Positions 22,234 through 35,464 of a DNA stretch of 35,505 nt are shown in pieces (position 1 is the first letter of the stretch; each line of letters starts with the position of its first letter). Source of the stretch: Escherichia albertii NBRC 107761 = DSM 17582 (lineage in GTDB: Bacteria; Pseudomonadota; Gammaproteobacteria; Enterobacterales; Enterobacteriaceae); NCBI RefSeq assembly GCF_000759775.1, contig NZ_BBMY01000036.1, forward strand, positions 1-35,505. The letters are read 5' to 3'. The notes under the pieces were generated by a model. The model searched no databases, had not been told where the DNA came from, and was given only the letters and a program-made list of their open reading frames with translations. Position numbers and translations under genes: made by a program.

Positions 22234-23344
22234 CCATGATACGTTGATACATACGGGCAAGTAATTGCAGGTCGGCAGCGTTCACACATTCATTAATTTT
22301 ATGAATAGTGGCATTGACTGGTCCAAGCTCCACTACCTGCGCCCCCATACGGGTAATAAAGCGTCCGTCGGACGTTCCGCCCGTGGTCAGGAGTTGCGGT
22401 TTAATTTCATTATAGTGCTCAACCGCGTTGACGACCGCATCAACCAGTTTACCGCGCGCGGTCAAAAATGGCTGCCCGGAAAGCCACCAATCCACCGTAT
22501 AACGCAGTTGATGTTTTTCAAGCAGGGCAAGCACCTGTGTTTTAATCATCTCGTCGGTCAGCTCGGTACTAAAGCGGAAGTTAAACTGTACGAACAGTTC
22601 ACCGGGAATAACGTTGTTACTGCCGGTCCCTGCCTGAATATTGGCAATCTGCATACTGGTCGCTGGGAAAAATTCATTGCCCTTATCCCATTCAATAGCC
22701 ACTAATTCATTAAGGAAAGGCGCTGCGCGATGTACCGGATTATCAGCTAGGTGCGGGTAGGCCACATGGCCCTGGACACCATGAATGGTGAGGTTGCAGG
22801 TTAATGAGCCGCGACGACCATTTTTCACGACATCGCCGACCACTTCGATACTCGACGGTTCGCCGACCAGGCAATAATCCAGTCGCTCGTTGCGCGCCAT
22901 TAACGCTTCGACCACTTTTACCGTGCCGTTGTGAGCGCTGGCTTCTTCATCTGAGGTGATCAGAAACGCTAGCCGGCCTTTATGGTTGGGATGCTGTGCG
23001 ACAAAGCGCTCTGCCGCCACGACCATCGCCGCCAGTGAGCCTTTCATATCTGCTGCGCCGCGCCCGAATAACATGCCGTCGCGAATTGCTGGTTCAAACG
23101 GAGGATTAATCCAGCGGTCAGTATCGCCAGGCGGCACCACGTCGGTATGCCCGGCAAAGGCTAACGTTTCTCCTTGTCCACGCCACGCCCAAAAATTCTG
23201 TGTATCGGCAAAGTCCATGCGTTCAATGGTAAAACCGAGCGCTCGCAGACGTTCTATCATGATTGCCTGACATCCCGCATCATCAGGGCTTAAGGATGGA
23301 CAGCGAATAAGCTGCTGGGTCAGCTCAATAACCGGGCACGACAT
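22217..23344 (-). CDS. dapE: Succinyl-diaminopimelate desuccinylase DapE
   Basis: Zinc hydrolase of the lysine/diaminopimelate pathway: releases succinate from N-succinyl-LL-diaminopimelate. 375 aa, full length, M20 peptidase family. Metal and catalytic residues are visible in [12 protein letters not shown] (His and Asp), [13 protein letters not shown] (bridging Asp), [12 protein letters not shown] (catalytic Glu pair) and the late [10 protein letters not shown] segment (His). The central dimerisation domain contains [20 protein letters not shown]. It follows yffB with 3 bases between stop and start, so the two are co-transcribed. DapA, an earlier step, is encoded about 6 kb away. Confidence 0.97.
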   Translation of the reverse strand: MSCPVIELTQQLIRCPSLSPDDAGCQAIMIERLRALGFTIERMDFADTQNFWAWRGQGETLAFAGHTDVVPPGDTDRWINPPFEPAIRDGMLFGRGAADMKGSLAAMVVAAERFVAQHPNHKGRLAFLITSDEEASAHNGTVKVVEALMARNERLDYCLVGEPSSIEVVGDVVKNGRRGSLTCNLTIHGVQGHVAYPHLADNPVHRAAPFLNELVAIEWDKGNEFFPATSMQIANIQAGTGSNNVIPGELFVQFNFRFSTELTDEMIKTQVLALLEKHQLRYTVDWWLSGQPFLTARGKLVDAVVNAVEHYNEIKPQLLTTGGTSDGRFITRMGAQVVELGPVNATIHKINECVNAADLQLLARMYQRIMEQLVA

Positions 23345-23347
23345 AGA

Positions 23348-24085
<738 letters not shown>

Positions 24086-24145
24086 ATGATTGAACGTGAA
24101 CTGGGGAACTGGAAAGACTTTATCGAAGTTATGCTTCGTAAGTAA
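24086..24145 (+). CDS. ypfM: Small protein YpfM, 19 aa
   Basis: A 19-codon frame encoding MIERELGNWKDFIEVMLRK, which I recognise as the small protein YpfM that was detected experimentally in K-12. It is preceded by AAGAGAGGTTGTT, a strong ribosome site 7 bases from the ATG. The peptide is amphipathic (hydrophobic I, L, W, F, I, V, M, L on one face) with no true membrane helix; function unknown. It is followed by two hairpins, the second an intrinsic terminator, so it has its own short transcript of about 150 to 170 bases. The minus-strand open frame across it is a shadow. Confidence 0.85.
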   Translation: MIERELGNWKDFIEVMLRK

Positions 24146-24164
24146 GTTTCAGGACGAAACCAAA

Positions 24165-24189
24165 AAAGAACCTGATGCACAGGTTCTTT
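24165..24189 (+). other. 3' hairpin 1 of the ypfM transcript
   Basis: A perfect 10-bp stem AAAGAACCTG/CAGGTTCTTT with a 5-base loop lies 19 bases after the ypfM stop. With the terminator that follows it would give the short RNA two stable 3' stems. Confidence 0.7.
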
Positions 24190-24203
24190 ATCAGAAAGTT
24201 GAA

Positions 24204-24234
24204 AAAGGCGACACGTTGGCATGTCGCCTTTTTT
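24204..24234. terminator. Bidirectional terminator between ypfM and acrD
   Basis: A perfect 10-bp stem AAAGGCGACA/TGTCGCCTTT with an 8-base loop is followed by T on the plus strand (TTTA) and by a T run on the minus strand. It therefore ends both ypfM and the convergent acrD. Confidence 0.88.
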
Positions 24235-24240
24235 ATTTGC

Positions 24241-27200
24241 TTATTCCGGGCGTGGTTTTAGCGGGAAGCGGCGGCGTACCAGCACAAAGAACAGCGGTAC
24301 AAAATAAATCGCCAGAATGGTAGCGGAGATCATTCCCCCCATTACGCCAGTACCTACCGCATGCTGACCACCGGAGCCGGCGCCGCTGCTAATCGCCATT
24401 GGCAGCACGCCAAAAATAAATGCCAGTGAAGTCATCAGAATTGGGCGTAAACGCTGACGACAGGCATGGAGAGTTGCTTCAAACAGATCGTGGCCTTTTT
24501 GATTCATCTCGTTGGCAAACTCGACAATCAGGATGGCATTTTTCGCCGACAAGCCAATGACTGTTAACAGGCCAACCTGGAAGTAAACGTCGTTTTCCAG
24601 CCCACGCATCCAGGTCGCCAGCAAGGCGCCGATAATTCCCAGAGGTACTACCAGCATTACCGAGAACGGTACGGACCAGCTCTCATACAGGGCCGCCAGA
24701 CACAGGAACACCACCAGCAATGAAATTGCATACAGTGCCGGAGCCTGTGCGCCGGAGAGCCGTTCCTGGTACGACATCGCCGTCCATTCCAGACCAAAGC
24801 CGCCAGGTAGCTGCTTCACTAACGATTCCATAATATCCATCGCCGTACCCGTACTAACGCCCGGCGCGGCTTCACCCACAATCTCTACTGCCGAATAGCC
24901 GTTATAGCGTTCCAGGCGCGGTGACCCTGTTTCCCAGTGTGAGGTCGCGAAAGCAGAGAAGGGCACCATGCCGCCGTCTTTGTTACGCACATACCAGAGA
25001 TTGATGTCATCCGGCAACATGCGGTACGGCGCGGCAGCCTGTACATACACTTTCTTCACGCGACCGCGATCCATAAAGTCGTTCACATAGCTTGAACCCC
25101 ACGCGGTTTGCAATGTGTCGTTGATATCGTCAATGGCGACGCCCAGCGTCTGGGCTTTACGCTGATCGATATCAATCTGCAACTGCGGGCTATCATCCAG
25201 ACCGTTATGGCGCACGCGGGTTAAATCCGGGTTTTCCGCTGCCAGTGCCAGCAACTGATTACGTGCTGCCATTAGCGCATCGTGACCCGCACCCGCGTGG
25301 TCCTGTAATTCCATATCGAATCCCGCAGAACTGCCGAGGCCGCTGATTGCTGGCGGGCTACTGGCGATAACGCGAGCCTCTTTGATTTTATTAAATTCTT
25401 TTGTTGCCCGTTCGATAATGGCGAACGAGGTGCCGGTTTTACTGTCGCGCTCACTCCAGTCTTTCAGGCGAACAAACATGCGGGCCACGTTTTGCCCGTT
25501 CCCCCCAGGCCCGGAACCTACCGTTGCAAACACCGACATAATGTTATCTTTCTCGTGAGTGAAGAAATACTTCTCTACTTGCTCGACAACTTTCAGGGTT
25601 TGCTGTTGAGTAGAGCCGCTGGGTAACTGCACCGAGGTCGTGAACATGCCACGATCTTCCAGCGGCAGGAATGACGTCGGCAGACGCAGGAACAGGAACA
25701 CCATGCCGCCAAGCAACAGGACATAAATCATGATCCAGCGCAGGCTGCGGCGGAGAATTTTCGCCACTCCTTTTTCATAGCGTTCGGCGTTACGCTTGAA
25801 CATCTGGTTAAACCAGGCAAAAAAGCCTTTCTGTCCGTGATGTTCACCTTTTTTCAGTGGCTTAAGTAGCGTGGCGCACAATGCCGGGGTGAGGATCATC
25901 GCCACCAGTACCGATAGCACCATCGCCGCAACGATGGTGATGGAGAACTGACGATAGATAGCCCCGGTGGTGCCGCCGAAGAAAGCCATTGGCACAAATA
26001 CGGCTGAAAGCACCATCGCAATTCCGACCAGTGCGCCCTGGATCTGCCCCATCGATTTGCGCGTCGCTTCGCGAGGAGTGAGCCCTTCCTCACTCATAAT
26101 ACGTTCAACGTTTTCCACCACCACGATGGCGTCATCTACCAACAGGCCGATTGCCAGTACCATCGCGAACATGGTTAATGTGTTGACGCTATAACCAAAG
26201 GCGTAAAGCACGGAAAAGGTTCCCATCAACACCACCGGCACGGCGATAGTGGGAATCAGCGTTGCGCGGAAGTTTTGCAGGAACAGATACATCACGAGGA
26301 AAACCAGCGCGATCGCTTCTAACAGGGTTTTCACCACATCTTCAATGGAGGCTTTAACAAACGAGGTCGTTTCATAGGCTACCTTGTACTCCAGCCCGTG
26401 TGGGAAATACTGCGATAGTTCGTCAAGACGGTTGATCACCAGTTCTGCTGTGGCCATCTCGTTCGCGCCGGAAGCCAGTTTTACGCCCAGCCCGGAGGCT
26501 GGCTTACCGTTAAAACGGCTGAGGTAATCGTATTTTTCCGCCCCCATTTCGACGGTGGCGACATCTCCCAGTTTCACTTCCGAACCATCCTGGTTCACCC
26601 GCAGAGTGATATCGCGAAACTGTTCAGGTGTTTGCAATAGCGACTGGGCGTTAATGGTGGCGTTCAGTGCCTGTTTATCAACAGACGGCGTACCACCGAG
26701 CTGCCCGACAGCAATCTGTGCGTTCTGCGACTCAATGGCGTCGGTGACATCTTTGGCTGTCATCTGGAAGCTGTTGAGTTTTGCCGGGTCCAGCCAGATA
26801 CGCATTGAATACTGTGAGCCGTAGGCATCGATATCGCCGACGCCGTTGACGCGGCTTAACGGGTCCTGAATATTACTGGCAACGTAATCGGCAATGTCTT
26901 GTTTATCCATCGAACCATCGGTAGAGACGAATGCGATGGTCAGGATGTTGGTATCTCCGGTTTTACGTACCGTCACCCCCTGATTTTGTACCGCCTGCGG
27001 CAGCTTACGCATGGCTGACTGCAACTGGTTCTGTACCTGCTGTACCGCTTCGTCCGGGTCGGTCCCTGCTTTAAAACTTAAGGTAACCGTCGCCTGACCG
27101 GTACCGCTGCTTTGCGACGACATATACATCAGGTTATCGAGGCCGGTCATATTTTGCTCGATAACCTGAGTGACGGTATTTTCCAGCGTCTGGGCTGATG

Positions 27201-27354
27201 CGCCAGGATAGTTAGCGGTTACTTGCACGTTGGGAGGCGCGAGGTCCGGGTACTGTTCAACGGGTAATGAAAAAATGGCCAGGGTCCCTGTCAAACACAA
27301 CAGGATTGCCAGCACCCAGGCAAAAATGGGGCGATCAATAAAAAAATTCGCCAT
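24241..27354 (-). CDS. acrD: RND multidrug/aminoglycoside efflux pump AcrD
   Basis: Inner-membrane proton-driven RND pump that works with AcrA and TolC; in E. coli it exports aminoglycosides, anionic beta-lactams, novobiocin and bile acids. 1037 aa, full length. It has the usual two halves, each with one helix, a large periplasmic loop and then five or six helices. [16 protein letters not shown] is the family N-terminus; [20 protein letters not shown] holds the TM4 proton-relay aspartates, and [15 protein letters not shown] the TM10 lysine. No membrane-fusion partner is adjacent. A BaeR-like box about 70 bases upstream suggests control by the BaeSR envelope-stress system. narQ lies upstream on the same strand. 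Confidence 0.97.
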   Translation of the reverse strand: MANFFIDRPIFAWVLAILLCLTGTLAIFSLPVEQYPDLAPPNVQVTANYPGASAQTLENTVTQVIEQNMTGLDNLMYMSSQSSGTGQATVTLSFKAGTDPDEAVQQVQNQLQSAMRKLPQAVQNQGVTVRKTGDTNILTIAFVSTDGSMDKQDIADYVASNIQDPLSRVNGVGDIDAYGSQYSMRIWLDPAKLNSFQMTAKDVTDAIESQNAQIAVGQLGGTPSVDKQALNATINAQSLLQTPEQFRDITLRVNQDGSEVKLGDVATVEMGAEKYDYLSRFNGKPASGLGVKLASGANEMATAELVINRLDELSQYFPHGLEYKVAYETTSFVKASIEDVVKTLLEAIALVFLVMYLFLQNFRATLIPTIAVPVVLMGTFSVLYAFGYSVNTLTMFAMVLAIGLLVDDAIVVVENVERIMSEEGLTPREATRKSMGQIQGALVGIAMVLSAVFVPMAFFGGTTGAIYRQFSITIVAAMVLSVLVAMILTPALCATLLKPLKKGEHHGQKGFFAWFNQMFKRNAERYEKGVAKILRRSLRWIMIYVLLLGGMVFLFLRLPTSFLPLEDRGMFTTSVQLPSGSTQQQTLKVVEQVEKYFFTHEKDNIMSVFATVGSGPGGNGQNVARMFVRLKDWSERDSKTGTSFAIIERATKEFNKIKEARVIASSPPAISGLGSSAGFDMELQDHAGAGHDALMAARNQLLALAAENPDLTRVRHNGLDDSPQLQIDIDQRKAQTLGVAIDDINDTLQTAWGSSYVNDFMDRGRVKKVYVQAAAPYRMLPDDINLWYVRNKDGGMVPFSAFATSHWETGSPRLERYNGYSAVEIVGEAAPGVSTGTAMDIMESLVKQLPGGFGLEWTAMSYQERLSGAQAPALYAISLLVVFLCLAALYESWSVPFSVMLVVPLGIIGALLATWMRGLENDVYFQVGLLTVIGLSAKNAILIVEFANEMNQKGHDLFEATLHACRQRLRPILMTSLAFIFGVLPMAISSGAGSGGQHAVGTGVMGGMISATILAIYFVPLFFVLVRRRFPLKPRPE

Positions 27355-27424
27355 TAAAAAAGGACCTCGTGTTTCTGCGTATCGTTATGGGCATGCCTTG
27401 CTTCACTGTAGCGGCAAGGTACGA

Positions 27425-27442
27425 ACTAATCGTGGAGAAAAA
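27425..27442 (-). promoter_or_regulatory. BaeR-box-like site upstream of acrD
   Basis: Read on the minus strand, TTTTTCTCCACGATTAGT matches 15 of 18 positions of the published BaeR box TTTTTCTCCATDATTGGC. It lies about 70 bases before the acrD ATG. BaeR activates acrD in E. coli and Salmonella, so context supports it. Confidence 0.65.
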
Positions 27443-27512
27443 AAGAAGATAATGTAAATTATCATGCCCTTTTATACTGAACCTTAAGTGCCAGTCTTTT
27501 GGGATCAGTTGG

Positions 27513-29213
27513 CTACATCAGTTGACTTTCCTCACCCTCCGCGGATCGAAAGCTAATGCTCACTAACGTACCGCCGCCGGAAGGTTGTGAAAAAGTCAAC
27601 GTTCCGCCGAGCCGTTCCGCGCGCTCGCGCATAATGTTCAAACCGTAGTGACCTTCGGGTTCGGTCGGTTCGCCAATACCGATACCGTTATCACGAATAT
27701 AAACCGTATGGTTTCCGTCCGGCGCGGTGACGCAACTGACGGCAATTTCACTGGCGTTGGCGTGCTTCATGGCATTCAGCACCGCTTCGCGAATAATTTG
27801 CAACAAATGCACCTGCATCTGCGCATCCAGCGCCAGGGTAGGGAGACGGCAGTCGAGAGTGAGTTTTGCGCTGGTTTGATTTTGTAACGTATCCAGCATT
27901 TCATGCAGCGCAGAGGGTAGATCGGCCTGCTGGAGCGTCAGGCGGAAAGTCGTTAAAAGTTCACGTAGCTGCCGGTACGCATCGTTCAACGCTTGAGAAA
28001 AATCAGCCATGATACTTTGTGCGGTTGCGTTATCTTGCGGTATCGAACGTTTCAGCAACGTTAACTGGATACGCAAATAAGAAAGCACCTGCGCCAGCGA
28101 GTCATGCAGTTCGCGGGCGATCGTTGCGCGTTCTTCCATTAACAATAACTGCTGGAAATGCTTCTGTGCCTGATTAAAGTACAAACCGCGACCCAGCATT
28201 GACGAAACGCTGTTAAGCAGTGGTTCAGAGGTAGATTCGTTACTGCTTTGCCAGTGCAGTTCGCCATACACGGTCTCTTGCATGGTGACGGGTAAAATCT
28301 GCATCGGCAGAGCAGGATTTTGCTTCCCTTCACTAATTCGCCAGTTATCACCGACGTTAAGCTCCAGATAGTCAGCGGCTTCGTTGTCGCGAACTATCTG
28401 CAGAATATGGCGGAAGCAGTGGACGTCAATCTGGCTGGTATTCAGTGCCTGAGAACATTGATACAACACTTCCAGACGACGTTTGGCTTCGTGTAGATCG
28501 CGCGTTTTCTCTTCCACCGATGCTTCCAGCGAACGATACAATTTATGTAATTCACTCGACATCTGGTTAAAGGTTTTTGCCAACGTCCCCAGTTCATTCG
28601 GCAGGCTGGTATCCAGCGGCGGTGAGTTAAACTGACCGTGTTCAATACGCTGGCTGGCGGTGACCAGTTGATTCAGCGGTGCGACCACTTGATGGCGTAT
28701 GCGGCGAAGAGTAAAAAAGACCAGCGTAAAAATACCGATACCGCCAGCCAGTGAAATCGCCACGACCAGCAACATTTTGCGCTCTGCATAGTGCTGTAAA
28801 GCCAGCACAAACAGGTCTATCTGGTTGACATAATTGTTAATATTGTCCTGATACCACGGCAAATCACCCTTCATCAATCGGTTATTCATCTCTTGCCAGT
28901 TGGCATGCAGATGCGCATAGCGGGTTTTTACCGCCTCTGGTACATACCACGTATTGAGATTGGTTAAGACTGGCGAGAGCAGCGCCTGCTGAAACAACTG
29001 GCGATGGGCATTGAGTTGCGGACTGCCGCGTTGCAGATCGTAACCCAGACGATAACTCTGCATACGTAGCGAGCCGGCAATATTGATAGCCTCTGCGTCG
29101 CGCAAACTACTTGCCAGAGTCAGCAGGGCAATTCCAGTGGAAAGAATCGACAGCAGCACAATATAAAAAAAGGCCCGGGCCAGGCTGGCCGAGACAGGGC
29201 GTTTGACAATCAC
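27513..29213 (-). CDS. narQ: Nitrate/nitrite sensor histidine kinase NarQ
   Basis: Inner-membrane sensor kinase that phosphorylates NarL and NarP in response to nitrate or nitrite during anaerobic respiration. 566 aa from GTG 29213 (IVKRPVSASLARAFF follows), matching K-12 and preceded by GGAGAAG; another GTG five codons upstream is less likely. Domains in order: TM1 (about 14-34), periplasmic ligand domain with the P-box EAINIAGSLRMQSYRLGYDL, TM2 (about 147-170), HAMP linker, cysteine-bearing central module, and an HPK7-type kinase. The phospho-acceptor His is in RATIARELHDSLAQVLSYL and the ATPase motifs in VLNAMKHANASEI and IRDNGIGIG. No response regulator is adjacent, as in K-12. Confidence 0.97.
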   Translation of the reverse strand: MIVKRPVSASLARAFFYIVLLSILSTGIALLTLASSLRDAEAINIAGSLRMQSYRLGYDLQRGSPQLNAHRQLFQQALLSPVLTNLNTWYVPEAVKTRYAHLHANWQEMNNRLMKGDLPWYQDNINNYVNQIDLFVLALQHYAERKMLLVVAISLAGGIGIFTLVFFTLRRIRHQVVAPLNQLVTASQRIEHGQFNSPPLDTSLPNELGTLAKTFNQMSSELHKLYRSLEASVEEKTRDLHEAKRRLEVLYQCSQALNTSQIDVHCFRHILQIVRDNEAADYLELNVGDNWRISEGKQNPALPMQILPVTMQETVYGELHWQSSNESTSEPLLNSVSSMLGRGLYFNQAQKHFQQLLLMEERATIARELHDSLAQVLSYLRIQLTLLKRSIPQDNATAQSIMADFSQALNDAYRQLRELLTTFRLTLQQADLPSALHEMLDTLQNQTSAKLTLDCRLPTLALDAQMQVHLLQIIREAVLNAMKHANASEIAVSCVTAPDGNHTVYIRDNGIGIGEPTEPEGHYGLNIMRERAERLGGTLTFSQPSGGGTLVSISFRSAEGEESQLM

Positions 29214-29382
29214 ACGCGTCTTCTCCACATAAAATAATCAATGTTTCAGATCGCTAAAACGCAATTTGATAAGCGATAAGATTATTTGATCTGCCACAGT
29301 TTATAGCGAAATAGTTTAGTGTTCTGGGCAAATGAACGTTGCCGATTCCCGTCTAAGTCGGGTAATAACAACACTCATATAA

Positions 29383-31398
<2,016 letters not shown>

Positions 31399-31465
31399 TT
31401 CTGTACGCAGACAAACCCGACTTCACGGCGTAAGATAATTGTTCATTTCGCGCTGTGGAGTCGGT

Positions 31466-32041
31466 ATGACGCAACAAATTACCCTCATCAAAGATAAAAT
31501 TCTCTCCGATAACTATTTCACTCTGCACAATATTACCTATGAGCTCACGCGCAAAGAGGGGGGCGTCATCCGTCATAAGCGCGAAGTTTACGATCGCGGC
31601 AATGGGGCGACGATCCTCCTGTATAACGCGAAGAAAAAGACGGTCGTGTTGATTCGCCAGTTCCGCGTCGCAACCTGGGTTAATGGCAATGAAAGCGGGC
31701 AACTGATTGAAACCTGTGCAGGGTTGCTGGATAACGATGAACCGGAAGTGTGTATTCGCAAAGAAGCGATTGAAGAGACAGGGTATGAAGTTGGCGAAGT
31801 ACGGAAATTATTTGAACTGTATATGTCGCCTGGCGGTGTAACCGAGTTAATTCATTTTTTTATTGCTGAATACAATGACAGCCAGCGCGCCAGCGCCGGA
31901 GGCGGCGTAGAAGATGAAGATATTGAAGTGCTTGAGCTGCCGTTCAGCCAGGCGCTGGAGATGATTAAAACCGGCGAGATACGCGATGGTAAGACGGTAT
32001 TATTACTTAATTATTTGCAAGCATCGCATTTAATGGACTGA
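31466..32041 (+). CDS. nudK: GDP-mannose pyrophosphatase NudK
   Basis: Nudix hydrolase that cleaves GDP-mannose to mannose 1-phosphate and GMP. 191 aa; start at [11 protein letters not shown] with a TGGAGTC site upstream. The Nudix box runs through [23 protein letters not shown] with the metal-binding KEAIEETGY block (Lys replaces the usual Arg). The N-terminal swapped-domain strand [17 protein letters not shown] and [16 protein letters not shown] are family features. It is 67 bases after aegA and may be co-transcribed. Downstream comes a REP pair and then tktB; ypfG, which K-12 has in this gap, is missing. Confidence 0.95.
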   Translation: MTQQITLIKDKILSDNYFTLHNITYELTRKEGGVIRHKREVYDRGNGATILLYNAKKKTVVLIRQFRVATWVNGNESGQLIETCAGLLDNDEPEVCIRKEAIEETGYEVGEVRKLFELYMSPGGVTELIHFFIAEYNDSQRASAGGGVEDEDIEVLELPFSQALEMIKTGEIRDGKTVLLLNYLQASHLMD

Positions 32042-32122
32042 AAGATGCTATTTCGCTCTTCGCTATTGGCTCACTCCGGTTGAACCGCACTACCTGCGCA
32101 ATGAATATACGCTGTGTTTTAA

Positions 32123-32203
<81 letters not shown>

Positions 32204-32210
<7 letters not shown>

Positions 32211-34207
32211 CCTTTAATCCCCAGCACCTTACGCGCTTTTGCCACAATATTCTCGACGGTAAAGCCAAAATACGGGAACAGCTTATCTGCCGGAGCAGAT
32301 TCCCCGTAGCCGGTCATCCCAACAATCGCCCCTTTCAGACCAACATATTTGTACCAGTAATCGGCAATACCCGCTTCCACCGCCACTCGAGCCGTAACGT
32401 TAGAAGGCAACACCGACTCGCGATACTCTTCATCCTGGGCGTCGAAAATATCGGTCGAGGGCAGAGAAACCACGCGCACATTATGTCCTTCGCCCACCAG
32501 TTTCTCCGCCGCTTGCAGAGTGATTTCCATTTCTGAACCGGTAGCAATCAGAATAATATCCGGCTTACCGCCACTGTCCTTCAACACATAACCACCGCGG
32601 GCAATTTCTTTTACCTGGCTCGGAGTACGTTCCACTTGCGCCAGATTTTGCCTTGAGAGGATCAACGCCGTCGGCCCGTTGCGGCGCTCGACCGCCAGTT
32701 TCCAGCCCACCGCCGCTTCGACCTGATCGCACGGTCGCCAGGTACTGAAATTCGGTGTCAGGCGCAGACTTGCCAGTTGCTCTACTGCCTGGTGGGTCGG
32801 GCCATCTTCGCCCAGACCAATTGAGTCGTGGGTATAAACCATAATCTGCCGCGCTTTCATTAGCGCCGCCATTCGCGCGGCGTTACGGGCATATTCAACA
32901 AACATCAGGAACGTCGCGGTATATGGCACAAATCCACCGTGGAGTGCGATACCGTTAGCAATAGCGGTCATGCCAAATTCACGCACCCCGTAGTGAATGT
33001 AGTTCCCTGCCGGATCTTCCTTCAGTGACACAGAACCTTTCCAGATGGTTAAATTACTGGGAGCCAGATCCGCTGAACCGCCGAGTAATTCCGGCAATAC
33101 TGGTCCATAAACGTTAAGCGTGTTTTGCGACGCTTTACGGGTCGCAATTTTCGCCGGATTCGCCTGTAATTCATTGATATATTTCTGCGTCGTTTTCTCC
33201 CAGTCCTTCGGTAAACCACCGCTCATCCGGCGGGAAAATTCCTCTGCCAGTTGCGGATGGGCCTTTTTATAAGCGGCAAATCTCTCATTCCAGCGCTGCT
33301 GGGCTTTTTCGCCTTTTTCACGGGCGTCCCAGGCGCGATAAATTTCTTTCGGGATTTCAAACGGCGGATGATGCCAGCCCAGTTTTTGCCGTGCCAGCAC
33401 AACTTCTTCTTCACCCAACGGTGCACCATGCGCTTCTTCTTTACCTGCTTTATTCGGCGAGCCAAAGCCAATGATCGTACGACAGATAATCAGTGACGGC
33501 TTATCTTTCACGCTTTGCGCTTTAAGAATCGCTTCTTTCACTGCCTGCGGATCGTGACCGTCGATGTCGTGAACAACATGCCAGTGGTAGGCTTCAAACC
33601 GTTTTGCGGTATCGTCGGTAAACCAGCCTTTGGTTTCACCATCAATCGAAATACCGTTGTGATCGTAAAAGCCAATCAGTTTGCCGAGTTCCAGCGTTCC
33701 CGCCAGTGAGCAGGCTTCATGGGAGATACCTTCCATCAGACAGCCGTCGCCCATAAACACATAAGTGAAGTGATCGACAATCTCATGGTCCGGTTGGTTA
33801 AACTGCGCCGCCAGCGTGCGTTCCGCTATCGCCAGTCCAACGGCATTTGCCAGACCTTGCCCCAACGGACCAGTGGTGGTTTCAACGCCCGGCGTATAGC
33901 CAATCTCCGGGTGGCCTGGGGTTTTTGAATGCAGTTGACGGAAATTTTTCAACTCTTCCAGCGGCAAATCATAGCCGGTGAGATGCAGCAAACTGTAGAG
34001 CAGCATTGAGGCGTGGCCGTTAGAGAGAACAAAGCGGTCGCGGTCATACCAGCCAGGGTCGGTGGGATTATGTTTAAGAAAATCGTTCCACAGCACTTCG
34101 GCAATATCGGCCATCCCCATCGGTGCGCCGGGGTGACCAGAATTGGCTTTTTGTACCGCATCCATACTGAGCGCGCGAATCGCATTAGCAAGGTCTTTTC
34201 GGGACAT
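32204..34207 (-). CDS. tktB: Transketolase B
   Basis: Thiamine-diphosphate enzyme of the non-oxidative pentose phosphate pathway; moves two-carbon units between sugar phosphates. 667 aa, full length; the start at [31 protein letters not shown] (quoted in part) matches K-12 TktB rather than TktA. The ThDP/metal motif begins at [12 protein letters not shown] and continues to the conserved [24 protein letters not shown] and [11 protein letters not shown] (catalytic Glu) are present. It is the second gene of talA-tktB, 19 bases after talA. In K-12 the pair is induced in stationary phase by RpoS, as the backup to tktA and talB. Confidence 0.97.
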
Positions 34208-34226
34208 ATAACACTCCATGGCTGGT

Positions 34227-35177
34227 TTACAGTTTGGCGGCAAGAAGATCTTCCAGTTTGCGCTGGTCGACAGCGAACAGGCGGATACCCTCAGACAGTT
34301 TTTCGACTGCCATCGCATCCTGATTGTGCTGCCAACGGAATTCCGCTTCGCTCATGGGAGCTGGGCGCGGGAACGTCTGAGAAGGCGGGATTAATTTACG
34401 CACTACCGGCGAGGTTTTTTCCTGCAACTCTTTCAGCAAGTTCGGCGCAATGGTCAGACGATCGCAGCCGGTTAAGGCAAGGATTTGCTCGGTATGGCGG
34501 AAGCTCGCACCCATCACAATGGTTTCGTAGCGGTGCTGTTTATAGTAGTCGTAGATATTACGCACCGATTTAACGCCCGGATCTTCTTCCACTACATACG
34601 GATCCAGCGGCTTATGAGCCTGATACCAGTCATAAATACGCCCGACAAACGGTGAAATCAGAAAAACGCCTGCTTCGGCACAAGCACGAGCCTGAGCAAA
34701 GGAAAACAGCAGCGTCAGGTTGCAGTTTATGCCTTCTTTTTCCAGCTCTTCCGCTGCGCGAATTCCTTCCCATGTTGAGGCCAGTTTTATCAGAATTCGC
34801 GATCTTTCAATGCCCTGCTGCTGGTAGAGCTCCACCAGATGGCGCGCTTTTTCGATGCTTTTTTCTTTATCAAAAGAGAGGCGGGCGTCAACCTCTGTTG
34901 AGACGCGACCGGGGACTATTTTCAGAATTTCGCTACCGAAATTGACTGCCAGTTTGTCACTGGCCGCAACGACTTGTTGCTCCTGAGTTTGACCATTTTT
35001 TTTACCCCAGGCGATAGCATCGTCTATTAAATGCTCATATTGTGATAATCCGGCTGCCTTGAGTAAGAGCGAGGGGTTGGTGGTGGCATCCTGAGGATGG
35101 TAATGGCGAATGGACTCAATATCACCGCTGTCTGCCACAACAGTGGTGAACTGTTTGATGCCGTCTAACTCATTCAT
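34227..35177 (-). CDS. talA: Transaldolase A
   Basis: Transfers dihydroxyacetone units between sedoheptulose 7-phosphate and glyceraldehyde 3-phosphate in the pentose phosphate pathway. 316 aa, the TalA length. The Schiff-base lysine is Lys131 in [24 protein letters not shown] near residue 31-41 and [13 protein letters not shown] are the other family signatures. It carries about a dozen substitutions compared with K-12 TalA as I recall it (for example GASFRHTEQ for GASFRRTEQ), one of the clearer signs that this is not K-12. First gene of talA-tktB; divergent from maeB across 287 bases. Confidence 0.97.
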   Translation of the reverse strand: MNELDGIKQFTTVVADSGDIESIRHYHPQDATTNPSLLLKAAGLSQYEHLIDDAIAWGKKNGQTQEQQVVAASDKLAVNFGSEILKIVPGRVSTEVDARLSFDKEKSIEKARHLVELYQQQGIERSRILIKLASTWEGIRAAEELEKEGINCNLTLLFSFAQARACAEAGVFLISPFVGRIYDWYQAHKPLDPYVVEEDPGVKSVRNIYDYYKQHRYETIVMGASFRHTEQILALTGCDRLTIAPNLLKELQEKTSPVVRKLIPPSQTFPRPAPMSEAEFRWQHNQDAMAVEKLSEGIRLFAVDQRKLEDLLAAKL

Positions 35178-35464
35178 AGGAAATACTCCTTGAAAAGTAA
35201 AGTGTTAGATGAGTGCGTTAATTCACACTTCTGAGAAATTCAGGCACACGCATCAAAAAAGCATAGCAGACAGGCATGGTATTGCTGGATTAAGCAGGTA
35301 ACATCAGTGTTATAAGATTATTACCAAAACATTGTGTTAATGGTGAGAGTTTGGACTTGCTCAAAGTCTGGCGACTCCGGCAGGGTAATAATGTGCGCCA
35401 CGTTGTGGACAGAGGCAGTTGCCCACACACTTTTTTGTGAACGTTACGTGAAAGGAACAAACAA
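35178..35464. other. Divergent talA/maeB intergenic region
   Basis: 287 bases with no gene. It should contain the RpoS-dependent talA promoter and the maeB promoter; I could not place either with confidence. One clear structured site is the inverted repeat at 35404-35427. The AAGGAAC site before the maeB ATG is a good ribosome site. Confidence 0.6.
35404..35427 (+). promoter_or_regulatory. Inverted repeat upstream of maeB
   Basis: TGTGGACA and TGCCCACA are inverted copies (7 of 8 bases pair) separated by 8 bases, 37 bases before the maeB ATG. It could be an operator or an RNA hairpin in the leader; no regulator can be named. Confidence 0.4.

Noticed and set aside
29266-29290. Two TTGAT half-sites in the narQ-aegA gap, considered as FNR boxes
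   Set aside because: Neither has a matching ATCAA half at the right spacing (about two of five bases match). FNR control of aegA is known in K-12, but I cannot place the site here.
29345-29366. Dyad ATTCCCG ... CGGGTAAT upstream of aegA
   Set aside because: Real but short (CCCG/CGGG with partial flanks) and without a known regulator; too little to call an operator.
34013-34573. 186-codon open frame on the plus strand across the talA-tktB junction
   Set aside because: Lies antisense to two well-conserved genes; composition is that of a shadow frame.
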